A DNA stretch of 6,995 bases from Clostridiaceae bacterium (GCA_012511525.1 JAAZFW010000122.1:1-6995), one strand, 5' to 3'. Shown: positions 1 through 6,289, numbered from the stretch's first letter. The notes: a model not told the origin generated them from the letters alone. Translations and numbers: made by a program.

Positions 1-258
1 CGCTTGCGCTACCCCAAGCTGAATGTCGCGGCGCAATTGACACTATCGCATGCCTGGCCGCTGTTCACGATCCTGGCGGTTCTGCACCTCAAGGACGACC
101 CGTTGCCGCCCTGCGCCGACCTGCGCCAAAATCCCTGGCTCGAACCCCTGGCTCGGCTGCGTCAAGCTTATCACGGCGGCCTGTACGACGCGTTTGTCCT
201 GCCGGACTTGATCGCAGAAGCCTGGCTCGACTTGACGGGTGGCTTGACAGGCCGCTGA
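1..258 (+). CDS. C-terminal fragment of an unrecognised protein (5' end outside window)
   Basis: The frame is open from the first base of the window to a TGA at 256-258, giving about 85 C-terminal residues. The start lies upstream of the window; an in-frame TTG at 4-6 has no convincing ribosome binding site and is not a likely start. The visible part is rich in Leu, Ala and Pro with several Trp, looks like an alpha-helical globular C-terminus, and has no Cys cluster, clear transmembrane segment or motif that I recognise. GC content and codon use match the neighbouring genes, so I take it as real coding sequence. Its last codons overlap the -35 box of the aspS-operon promoter (244-249). No hairpin plus T-run follows its stop, so any transcript from it may run into the T-box leader. 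Function unknown. Confidence 0.6.
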   Translation, partial: RLRYPKLNVAAQLTLSHAWPLFTILAVLHLKDDPLPPCADLRQNPWLEPLARLRQAYHGGLYDAFVLPDLIAEAWLDLTGGLTGR

Positions 259-272
259 ACCGCCCCTATAAT
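244..272 (+). promoter_or_regulatory. Consensus sigma-A promoter of the T-box/aspS-gatCAB operon
   Basis: A perfect -35 hexamer TTGACA (244-249) and a perfect -10 hexamer TATAAT (267-272) are separated by the optimal 17 bp. The likely start point is an A near 279-280, just ahead of the T-box Stem I. The -35 box sits inside the last codons of the upstream gene, and the -10 lies 9 bp past its stop. A fully consensus promoter suggests constitutive strong initiation, with control left to the downstream attenuator. No operator-like repeat is seen around it. Confidence 0.9.
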
Positions 273-379
273 GGCAGCAACGCAGCGATGCGACAGGCGA
301 TGACGGAGCGAGTAGCCCGGCCAGACCTCACCAGGGATGCGGTGCCATAGATTGAAAGCGCCGCTTGAGGGAACCGGTT

Positions 380-387
380 GAAGAACT
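380..387 (+). promoter_or_regulatory. T-box specifier loop, 3' side: overlapping GAA and AAC codons
   Basis: The 3' strand of the Stem I internal loop reads GAAGAACU. GAA at 380-382 fits the conserved part that packs against AGUA (311-314) in the loop-E-like fold. The following GAAC (383-386) presents GAA (Glu, 383-385) and, shifted by one base, AAC (Asn, 384-386). The downstream operon makes Asn-tRNA-Asn and uses Glu-tRNA in the Gln route, so both readings make biological sense. The equivalent operon of Clostridium acetobutylicum has a reported T-box with overlapping Asn and Glu codons that binds both tRNAs. Dual use here is inferred. AAC alone would already fit the operon. Confidence 0.75.
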
Positions 388-496
388 CTCCCGAGCCTGC
401 AACCTGAACGGCTAAGCCTACTAGGGTTGCACGGGGCCCCCGTTAGAGGCGAAAAGCGGGCTCAGGCGGCCAATGAAGGCCGGTCTGGCGCCAAAG

Positions 497-534
497 CGGG
501 TGGTACCGCGGATTATATCATGTTGTCCGTCCCG
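497..534 (+). promoter_or_regulatory. T-box antiterminator with UGGU bulge
   Basis: Helix A1 pairs CGGG (497-500) with CCCG (531-534). Helix A2 pairs GCGGA (508-512) with TCCGT (526-530). They flank the seven-base bulge TGGTACC (501-507). The bulge UGGU would pair with the free NCCA 3' end of an uncharged tRNA, its last U facing the discriminator base. The strand 531-534 overlaps the 5' arm of the terminator (532-541), so the two structures exclude each other: uncharged tRNA favours read-through into aspS-gatCAB. Confidence 0.9.
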
Positions 535-564
535 GAATTTCTGTAAAGAGGTTCCGGTTTTTTT
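532..564 (+). terminator. Intrinsic terminator of the T-box attenuator
   Basis: The 5' arm at 532-541 (CCGGAATTTC) pairs with the 3' arm at 548-557 (GAGGTTCCGG). This gives a 10-bp stem with two T/G wobbles and a six-base loop, followed directly by seven T (558-564). It is a classical rho-independent terminator placed 31 nt before the aspS start codon. Its 5' arm shares bases with the antiterminator. Confidence 0.93.
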
Positions 565-579
565 ATGCGAAAAAGCACG

Positions 580-589
580 AGGAGGAGGG
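580..589 (+). promoter_or_regulatory. Ribosome binding site deciding the aspS start
   Basis: AGGAGGAGGG offers two overlapping Shine-Dalgarno registers, 6-10 nt ahead of the ATG at 596. The aspS frame is open further upstream, through the T-box to an ATG at 473, but that ATG lies in Stem III and has no such site. The ATG at 602 is also in frame but more distant. The start at 596 is therefore preferred. Confidence 0.88.
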
Positions 590-595
590 TTCACG

Positions 596-1933
596 ATGGA
601 CATGGAATGGATTCAGGCTAATCTTTTAGCACAGACGCCTAGCTGCGCGCAGCTGGCAGCAGATGCCGCGCGAAACCGCCCGGTCACGCTGCACGGACAA
701 ATCCAGACGCTGCGCCGTCTCGGCGACGTTGTCTTTGTCGTGCTGCGGCTGCGCGACGGCCTGCTGCAGTGCGTCCTGGACAACCCGGACCGGTTGGACG
801 CCGCTCGTCTTTTGCGCGAGGAAGCCGCCGTCAAAGTCAGCGGAACGCTCCTGCCCGAGATGCGGGCGCCGGGCGGGTGCGAGCTGCATATCACGGAACT
901 GGAACTTATCAGCCTGCCGGGGCAGCCCCGGCCGCTGCCGCTCAACCGGAAATCCAACGGCATGTCGCTGGACGCCCAGCTGAACTGGCGTCCCCTGATG
1001 CTGCGCCACCAGGACCAGCGCGACCGCTTTCGGATCCAGGCCGAGCTGTGCCGCGCCATGCGGGATTTCCTGCACCGGGAAGGATTTACGGAAATCCATA
1101 CCCCCAAGCTTGTCTCGGCCGGCGCGGAGGGCGGTTCCAATATTTTCCGTCTCGACTATTTCGGGCAGGCGGCGTTCCTGGCCCAGAGCCCCCAGGTCTA
1201 CAAGCAGACCATGGTCGGCGTCTACGAGCGTGTCTTCGAAGTCGGCCCCGTCTTCAGGGCCGAAAAACACAACACCGTGCGTCATCTCAACGAGTACACC
1301 AGCCTGGATTTCGAAATGGGATTTATCGACTCCTTCCGTGCTATCATGGGCATGGAGACCGCCATGCTCCGATCTGCCTGGCTCGAGCTGGCCGAAGTGT
1401 GCCAGCCTGAACTGGAGCGGCTTAAACTGGATCTGGCGCCGCCCGGGCCGATCCCCGCGGTGCGCTTCGCCGACGCCAAGCGTCAAATCCAGGAACGGAC
1501 CGGCTGGCGCAGCCGTGATCCGAACGATCTGGAACCGGAGGAGGAGCGTCTGATCGGCTTGTGGGCTCAAGAGACCTATGGCAGCGATTGGGTGTTCATC
1601 ACGCACTATCCGACCACAAAACGGCCGTTTTACGCCATGGACGATCCGGAGGACCCGCGCGTCACACTCAGTTTCGACCTGCTCTATCGGGGGATCGAGG
1701 TGACAACCGGCGGTCAGCGCATCCACGACTACGATCAGCAGGTTGCCAAGATGCGCCAGCGCGGCCTGGACCCCGAGGCATTCGCCACATATCTCATGGC
1801 CCATGCCTATGGCCTGCCGCCCCACGGCGGGCTGGGTATCGGGCTGGAACGTTTGCAGATGGCCCTGACACGGGCCGCCAACATCCGCCAGGCCGCCTTG
1901 TTCCCGCGGGACATGAAGCGGCTGACGCCGTAA
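596..1933 (+). CDS. aspS: Aspartyl-tRNA synthetase, archaeal/eukaryotic type, probably non-discriminating (AspRS2)
   Basis: This class II synthetase attaches Asp to tRNA-Asp and, if non-discriminating, also to tRNA-Asn for later amidation by GatCAB. The 445-residue length fits the archaeal-type family; the usual bacterial AspRS is about 590 residues with an inserted GAD domain, which is absent here. An N-terminal OB-fold anticodon-binding domain covers about residues 28-108. Catalytic landmarks are motif 1 around FTEIHTPKL (164-172), a flipping-loop segment SAGAEGGSNIF (174-184), QSPQVYKQ (197-204), motif 2 from FRAEKHNTVRHLNE (220-233), the AspRS-like RGIEVTTGGQRIH (365-377; AsnRS differs here), and motif 3 GLGIGLERL (412-420). 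The C-terminus IRQAALFPRD..RLTP is typical of the family. Compared from memory with Thermococcus AspRS, the discriminating residues Trp26 and Lys85 correspond to Gln36 and Pro92 here, which suggests relaxed tRNA specificity. It is the first gene of the operon, 31 nt after the T-box terminator. Confidence 0.95.
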   Translation: MDMEWIQANLLAQTPSCAQLAADAARNRPVTLHGQIQTLRRLGDVVFVVLRLRDGLLQCVLDNPDRLDAARLLREEAAVKVSGTLLPEMRAPGGCELHITELELISLPGQPRPLPLNRKSNGMSLDAQLNWRPLMLRHQDQRDRFRIQAELCRAMRDFLHREGFTEIHTPKLVSAGAEGGSNIFRLDYFGQAAFLAQSPQVYKQTMVGVYERVFEVGPVFRAEKHNTVRHLNEYTSLDFEMGFIDSFRAIMGMETAMLRSAWLELAEVCQPELERLKLDLAPPGPIPAVRFADAKRQIQERTGWRSRDPNDLEPEEERLIGLWAQETYGSDWVFITHYPTTKRPFYAMDDPEDPRVTLSFDLLYRGIEVTTGGQRIHDYDQQVAKMRQRGLDPEAFATYLMAHAYGLPPHGGLGIGLERLQMALTRAANIRQAALFPRDMKRLTP

Positions 1934-1945
1934 AGGAGGCCGCAG

Positions 1946-2242
1946 ATGGATAAGAAGCCAGATGCCCGAACCGACATCGAGCGTGTCGCCAAGCTGGCCG
2001 GGCTTGCCCTGGACGAGACCGAGCGGATCGAACTGGAGCAGGAAATGGGCCGGATCCTGGACGCTTTCGAGGCGATCCAGACTGTCGACACGACAGCTTC
2101 CGCGCCAGTATACCACCCGCTGGAGCAGGTCAACACGCTGCGTCCCGACGAAACGCAACCGTCGCCCGAACGCTCCGACTTGCTCGCACCGGCCAGATGC
2201 CAGAAAGACGGCTGCCTGTTCGTGCCGCGCACGGTCAACTGA
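1946..2242 (+). CDS. gatC: Asp/Glu-tRNA(Asn/Gln) amidotransferase subunit C
   Basis: The 98-residue product is the small GatC subunit, which wraps the GatA-GatB interface and stabilises the heterotrimer; it has no catalytic role. Recognition rests on the N-terminal helix pattern IERVAKLAGLALDETE (11-26), the following amphipathic helix ending in ILDAFEAIQTVDT (37-49), the LRPDE segment (65-69), and the C-terminal FVPRTV (92-97), all typical of GatC at about the usual 95-100 residues. It begins 12 nt after the aspS stop with a strong AAGGAGG (1933-1939) that starts within the aspS stop codon, so it is clearly co-transcribed and perhaps translationally coupled. No anomaly seen. Confidence 0.95.
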   Translation: MDKKPDARTDIERVAKLAGLALDETERIELEQEMGRILDAFEAIQTVDTTASAPVYHPLEQVNTLRPDETQPSPERSDLLAPARCQKDGCLFVPRTVN

Positions 2243-2245
2243 GCA

Positions 2246-2252
2246 GGGGAGG
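2246..2252 (+). promoter_or_regulatory. Ribosome binding site deciding the gatA start
   Basis: GGGGAGG lies 7 nt ahead of the ATG at 2260. The gatA frame is open further upstream to an ATG at 2197 inside gatC, but that one has no Shine-Dalgarno sequence and would add 21 residues unlike the family. The same GGGGAGG-N7-ATG arrangement precedes gatB (3733-3739, ATG at 3747). Confidence 0.88.
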
Positions 2253-2259
2253 AACAAAC

Positions 2260-3750
2260 ATGCTTGATTTCAACCAAGCTGCCGCGCTGGGCCAGGCGAT
2301 CGCCGCCCGGCAAGTCTCGGTTCGCGAGGCAGCCGAACAGTCTCTCAAGGCCGTCGCGTGCCAGAAGACGAAGCTCAACGCCTGGATCACGGTCGATCCG
2401 GATCAAGTGCTGCGCCAGGCGGACGATGTGCAGCGCCGGATCGATCAGGGCGAAGCGGTCTCGCCGCTGGCCGGGGTGCCCGTCGCGGTCAAGGACAATA
2501 TCTCCACCCGCGGTTTGCGCACGACCTGCGGCTCCAGAATGCTGGCGGACTACACGCCGCCTTATGACGCGACGGTTGTGGCCAGACTAAGTCGGGCCGG
2601 TCTTGTCATCCTGGGCAAGACCAACATGGACGAATTCGCCATGGGCTCCACGACCGAAACCTCCTGGTTTGGCCCGACGATGAACCCCTGGCGGCCCGGC
2701 CATGTCCCGGGCGGCTCCAGCGGCGGTTCGGCCGCGGCCACAGCGTCCGGGCAGGTGCTGCTTGCGCTGGGTTCGGACACCGGCGGCTCGATCCGCCAGC
2801 CTTGCGCCTGGTGCGGCCTGACCGGCCTGAAACCGACCTATGGCACCGTTTCCCGCTATGGCCTGATCGCCTATGCCTCGTCGCTCGACCAGATCGGGCC
2901 GATGGCGCTGACCGCCGGAGACTGCCGGATCCTGTACGAGATCCTGGCGGGTCCGGACAGCCGGGACAGCACGTCCTTGCCCGATTCGCCCCTGCCGGCT
3001 GACTGCAAACTCAAGGCCTGGACCGGCGGCGCCGGACGGCCTCTGGCCGGCTTGACGGTTGGGTGCCTGGACGATGCCGCCCCGGTTCAGCCGGCGATAA
3101 GCGCCGCCAGGGCGGCAGCCATCCGGCAGCTGGAGGCTCTGGGCGCATCCGTTGAACCGCTGGCCATGCCCCTGCTTGACGAGGCTGTCCCGGCTTACTA
3201 CCTGATCGCCACCGCCGAGGCCAGTTCGAACCTGGCCCGGTTCGACGGCATCCGCTATGGCTATCGCCCGGACGACGCCGATGTCGCCGATATCGGCGAC
3301 TATTACGCCCGGGGGCGCAGCGAGGGCTTTGGCCGTGAAGTCAGGCGGCGGATCTTGCTGGGCACCTTTGCACTCAGTGCCGGATTTTACGACGCCTGGT
3401 ACCTGCAGGCGCTCAAAGTTCGCCGCCTGGTCTGCGACCGCTACGCCGAGGCGCTGCGCCGGGTCGACCTGATCCTGTCGCCGGTCAGCGCGACGACGGC
3501 GCCGCCGCTTGGCGCTTCGCTGGCAGATCCGCTGGCGATGTACCAGAGCGACCGCTATACCGTCGCGGCCAACCTGACTGGATTGCCCGCCCTGGCGCTG
3601 CCGTTCGGCCAGGACAGCCAGGGATTGCCGGTGGGGATGCAGCTGACCGGCCCGTCCTTTTCCGATCGTCTGCTGCTTGCGGCGGGCGAACACATCCAGT
3701 CGGCGCAGCCTGTTACGCACTGCGCGGTGGACGGGGAGGTGAGCGCATGA
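2260..3750 (+). CDS. gatA: Asp/Glu-tRNA(Asn/Gln) amidotransferase subunit A (glutaminase/amidase)
   Basis: GatA hydrolyses glutamine and supplies ammonia, channelled to GatB, for amidation of Asp-tRNA-Asn or Glu-tRNA-Gln in the cytoplasm. The 496-residue product belongs to the amidase-signature family and is close to the usual 480-495 residues. The Ser-cisSer-Lys triad is intact: Lys78 in AGVPVAVKDN (71-80), Ser153 in PGGSSGGSAAA (150-160) and Ser177 in GSDTGGSIRQP (171-181). Spacing of 75 and 24 residues matches the family. Other landmarks are LGKTNMDEFAMGS (118-130) and GLKPTYGTVSRYGLIAYASSLDQIGP (189-214). The segment RQPCAWCG (179-186) carries a Cys where Ala is usual, with no obvious consequence. 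It starts 17 nt after gatC, and its stop codon overlaps the gatB start (ATGA at 3747-3750), implying translational coupling and equal subunit supply. Confidence 0.97.
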   Translation: MLDFNQAAALGQAIAARQVSVREAAEQSLKAVACQKTKLNAWITVDPDQVLRQADDVQRRIDQGEAVSPLAGVPVAVKDNISTRGLRTTCGSRMLADYTPPYDATVVARLSRAGLVILGKTNMDEFAMGSTTETSWFGPTMNPWRPGHVPGGSSGGSAAATASGQVLLALGSDTGGSIRQPCAWCGLTGLKPTYGTVSRYGLIAYASSLDQIGPMALTAGDCRILYEILAGPDSRDSTSLPDSPLPADCKLKAWTGGAGRPLAGLTVGCLDDAAPVQPAISAARAAAIRQLEALGASVEPLAMPLLDEAVPAYYLIATAEASSNLARFDGIRYGYRPDDADVADIGDYYARGRSEGFGREVRRRILLGTFALSAGFYDAWYLQALKVRRLVCDRYAEALRRVDLILSPVSATTAPPLGASLADPLAMYQSDRYTVAANLTGLPALALPFGQDSQGLPVGMQLTGPSFSDRLLLAAGEHIQSAQPVTHCAVDGEVSA

Positions 3751-5174
3751 CATACGAGACAGTCATCGGACTTGAGGTACATGTCGAACTGGCGACCAGG
3801 AGCAAGATTTTCTGTGCCTGCCCGACCGACTTCGGCCAGGAGGCCAACACGCAGTGCTGCCCCGTCTGCATGGGCTTGCCCGGGGCTTTGCCGGTGCTGA
3901 ACCGCGCCGTGGTCGACTTCGCCCTGCGCGCCTGCCTGGCGACCGGTTGCCGCGTCAGCCAGGTCACCCGTTTTGACCGCAAAAATTATTTTTACCCGGA
4001 CTTGCCCAAGGCCTACCAGATTTCCCAGCTTCACCAGCCGATCGGGCTGGACGGCTGCCTGGATCTGCCGGACGGCGGGCGCCGGATTCGCCTGCGCGAG
4101 ATCCACATCGAGGAAGACGCCGGCAAGCTGATCCACGATCCCTGGGAAGATGTGACCCTGATCGACTACAACCGCTGCGGCGTCCCGCTCCTGGAGATCG
4201 TCAGCCAGCCGGATCTGCGCTCGGCCGAGGAAGCGTTGGCTTTCCTCGAGAGGCTGCGCGAAATACTGCTCTTTTTGGGCATTTCCGATTGCCGCATGCA
4301 GGAAGGATCGCTGCGCGCGGATGTGAACATTTCGGTCCGGCCGGCCGGCAGCGAAAAGCTTGGCACGCGGACGGAGATCAAGAACATGAACTCCTTCAAG
4401 GCCATCGGGCGCGCGATCGCATCGGAAAGCCGCCGCCAGGCCGAATGGCTCCGGCAGGGCCGGTCCGTCAGCCAGGAGACGCGCCGCTGGGACGAGAACA
4501 AGGATGCCAGCTTTGCCATGCGCAGCAAGGAAGACGCCCAGGATTACCGCTATTTTCCGGATCCGGATCTGCCGGCCGTCGTGATCGACGACGCCTGGAT
4601 CGAGCGAATCAAGGCCAGCCAACCTGAACTGCCGGCCGCCAAACGGCAACGCTACCAGGCCGAGTTCGGCCTGGGCGATTACGAGGTGTCCGTGCTGACG
4701 ACCGACCCGGCCTTGTCTGCCTTGTTCGAACAGACGGCCCGGCTGTCCGGCCGGCCGCGCGACGCCGCGGCCTGGCTGATGGGCGAGTTTCTGCAAGCGG
4801 TCAAGGCGCGCGGCAGCCGCCCGGATGAGCTAACCCTCGATCCGGCCGCCCTGGCCCGGATCATCGGCATGGTCGAGGCGGGGGAGCTCAACCGGACAGC
4901 CGCACGCGTGGTTTTCCAAAAAGTCCTGGACGAGGGCGCGGATCCCGACACGGCAGCCGATGAAGCCGGCTTGCGTCGGATGGACGACCCGCACGCGCTG
5001 CGCCAGGTTGTCCATGCGGTTCTGGAATCCTGCCCGGACGCGGTCCTGGATTACCGGTCCGGCAAGCGCCAGGCGTTCGGCTTCCTGGTCGGTCAGGTGA
5101 TGCGCCGCAGCGGCCAGAAAGCGGATCCCCAGCAGGTGCGCGACCTGCTCAAAGCGACACTGGAGACGGATTAA
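3747..5174 (+). CDS. gatB: Asp/Glu-tRNA(Asn/Gln) amidotransferase subunit B
   Basis: GatB activates the mischarged aminoacyl group by ATP-dependent phosphorylation, accepts ammonia from GatA, and binds the tRNA. At 475 residues it is full length. The cradle domain shows YETVIGLEVHVEL (3-15), KNYFYPDLPKAYQISQ (79-94), HIEEDAGKL (120-128), the YNRCGVPLLEIVSQPDLRS stretch (141-159), EGSLRADVNIS (186-196), GTRTEIKNMNSFKA (206-219), ETRRWDE (244-250) and DYRYFPDPDLP (266-276). A zinc-type set CxC (23, 25) and CxxC (38, 41) is present; some relatives such as the Staphylococcus enzyme are said to lack it. A helical linker leads to a YqeY-like C-terminal domain (about 325-475) ending in QKADPQQVRDLLKATL. 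The ATG overlaps the gatA stop by 4 nt after a GGGGAGG. Its last 26 bp overlap the 3' end of mutY on the other strand. Confidence 0.97.
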   Translation: MTYETVIGLEVHVELATRSKIFCACPTDFGQEANTQCCPVCMGLPGALPVLNRAVVDFALRACLATGCRVSQVTRFDRKNYFYPDLPKAYQISQLHQPIGLDGCLDLPDGGRRIRLREIHIEEDAGKLIHDPWEDVTLIDYNRCGVPLLEIVSQPDLRSAEEALAFLERLREILLFLGISDCRMQEGSLRADVNISVRPAGSEKLGTRTEIKNMNSFKAIGRAIASESRRQAEWLRQGRSVSQETRRWDENKDASFAMRSKEDAQDYRYFPDPDLPAVVIDDAWIERIKASQPELPAAKRQRYQAEFGLGDYEVSVLTTDPALSALFEQTARLSGRPRDAAAWLMGEFLQAVKARGSRPDELTLDPAALARIIGMVEAGELNRTAARVVFQKVLDEGADPDTAADEAGLRRMDDPHALRQVVHAVLESCPDAVLDYRSGKRQAFGFLVGQVMRRSGQKADPQQVRDLLKATLETD

Positions 5175-6255
5175 ACGGCTCGTCCAATTCCTGGCGGCGG
5201 TAGCGGTCGACCGCGGCCGGAAAGGGCAGCTGATCCAAATCCTGCCGGTCGACCCAGCGGCCTTCCGGCTGAGGCTCGTTCGCATCCAGCCAGCACGCCA
5301 GTTCGTCCAGATCGGCCCGGGGCAGTTCGAGGCGCAGAGCGTCGATGTGCCAGGCCAGGTGGCTGAAACGGTGCGTCAGGGAAGGAAGCGTTCGGACCAG
5401 GATATCGTCCCGGCCCTGCAGATAGATCCTGAAGCGCTTTGGATCTCGATTGGGCGAGAGCCAGTCGAAGGTGAACAGGCCAGCCAGCAGGCCGTCCGAA
5501 GGGCGCTGGCGGACGTGCCAGAGGCCGGCTGCGGCGACGAGCAGCAGCAGGCGGTGTTCTGTCGGAACCGCCGGACTCTTGTCCCTTAGCGGCAAGGCGC
5601 CGGTCAGGTTTGTGCGCAGGGCCTGGCAGCCCCAAGCGAGCGGGCAGGCCGCGCAGCGCGGATTTTGGGGCAGACAGACGGTCGCGCCCAGGTCCATCAG
5701 GGCCTCGTTGAAATCACCGGGGCGGCTGTCCGGCATCTGGGCCAGGACATAGTCCGCCGCCTGGCGCCGGTCCTGAGCGGATTTGGCAGACCAGGCGGAA
5801 CCGCTCCAGCGCGATATGACACGCACGACATTGCCGTCCACAGCCGCCGTTTTTGCTCCGCAGGCCAGCGACAGGATCGCACCGGCCGTGTATTCCCCGA
5901 TGCCGGGCAGGGCGCGCAGAGCCTTGAATTCACAAGGCAGTTGGCCGCCAAAATCGCGGACGACCTGTTTGGCGGCATGCAGCAGGTTGCGGGCGCGGCT
6001 GTAATAGCCCAGACCCTCCCAGAGTTTGAGGACCGCCTGTTCATCGGCCGCGGCCAGGTCGGCCAGGGTCGGGAAGCGAGCCAGGAAACGCTCGAAGTAG
6101 GGGATGGCGGTCTGCACCTGGGTTTGCTGCAGCATGATTTCGGCCAGCCAGACGCGGTAGGGCGTCCGGTCACGGCGCCAGGGCAGGTCGCGCCGGGTGC
6201 GGTCGAACCAGCCCAGCAGGGCCTCGGCCAGGGTCGGTGCACGTAAATCGGTCAT
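5149..6255 (-). CDS. mutY: Adenine DNA glycosylase MutY
   Basis: MutY removes adenine mispaired with 8-oxoguanine, the last line of the GO repair system against G:C to T:A mutation. The 368-residue product is the usual size. The catalytic domain has Glu39 in WLAEIMLQQTQVQT (36-49), the helix-hairpin-helix LPGIGEYTAGAI (116-127) and catalytic Asp140 in AVDGNVVRV (138-146). The [4Fe-4S] loop has Cys194, 201, 204 and 210 with C-x6-C-x2-C-x5-C spacing. The C-terminal NUDIX-like domain (about 230-355) recognises 8-oxoguanine and keeps the Phe-Ser-His loop (HRFSHL, 295-300), which separates MutY from EndoIII. The ATG (6253-6255) follows AAAGGA (6260-6265 on this strand) with a 4-nt spacer. It is convergent with gatB and divergent from rsmE. 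All key residues are present, so it should be active. Confidence 0.96.
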   Translation of the reverse strand: MTDLRAPTLAEALLGWFDRTRRDLPWRRDRTPYRVWLAEIMLQQTQVQTAIPYFERFLARFPTLADLAAADEQAVLKLWEGLGYYSRARNLLHAAKQVVRDFGGQLPCEFKALRALPGIGEYTAGAILSLACGAKTAAVDGNVVRVISRWSGSAWSAKSAQDRRQAADYVLAQMPDSRPGDFNEALMDLGATVCLPQNPRCAACPLAWGCQALRTNLTGALPLRDKSPAVPTEHRLLLLVAAAGLWHVRQRPSDGLLAGLFTFDWLSPNRDPKRFRIYLQGRDDILVRTLPSLTHRFSHLAWHIDALRLELPRADLDELACWLDANEPQPEGRWVDRQDLDQLPFPAAVDRYRRQELDEPFNPSPVSL

Positions 6256-6289
6256 CTTGTCCTTTCACAGGTCTTGCTGTCTTGCCATT

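Larger units (their letters stand above)
279..564 (+). ncRNA. T-box riboswitch leader (tRNA-Asn / tRNA-Glu type), controlling aspS-gatCAB
   Basis: This is a cis-acting leader RNA that reads tRNA charging and decides between termination and read-through. Stem I has a base helix CAGGC (294-298)/GCCTG (395-399), then a GA kink-turn (GATGA at 299-303 opposite CGA at 392-394) and a helix GGAG (305-308)/CTCC (388-391). The specifier loop follows, with AGTA (311-314) opposite GAAGAACT (380-387). The distal loops are AGGGAT (333-338) and TTGAAAG (352-358). A Stem II-type helix pairs GCAACCT (399-405) with GGGTTGC (424-430). A pseudoknot-region hairpin pairs ACGGG (431-435) with CCCGT (439-443). Stem III is CAGG plus CGGCC (463-471) with GGCCG plus TCTG (478-487). 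The hallmark GCGGGTGGTACCGCGG lies at 496-511, followed by the terminator. Pairings were drawn by eye; the overall class is unambiguous. Confidence 0.95.

Noticed and set aside
473..595. In-frame upstream extension of aspS by 41 codons from the ATG at 473
   Set aside because: It runs through T-box Stem III, the antiterminator and the terminator, has no ribosome binding site, and encodes residues unlike any AspRS N-terminus. The strong AGGAGGAGGG before 596 fixes the start.
626..2257. 543-codon open frame on the minus strand opposite aspS and gatC
   Set aside because: Long antisense open frames are expected in GC-rich coding DNA with GC-biased third positions. The protein resembles nothing known, and the sense genes are unambiguous.
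2197..2259. Upstream gatA start at the ATG at 2197
   Set aside because: It lies inside gatC with no Shine-Dalgarno sequence; the ATG at 2260 has GGGGAGG at 7 nt and gives the normal GatA N-terminus.
2587..4796. Two long minus-strand open frames (2587-3753 and 3555-4796) opposite gatA and gatB
   Set aside because: They are mirror frames of confidently assigned gatA and gatB; their low-complexity Gln/Arg/Gly-rich products are typical antisense artefacts.
5205..5254. GGTCGACC occurring twice (5205-5212 and 5247-5254), considered as a regulator site or terminator arms
   Set aside because: Both copies encode Val-Asp-Arg within mutY in the same codon register and no T-run follows. Coding coincidence explains them best.
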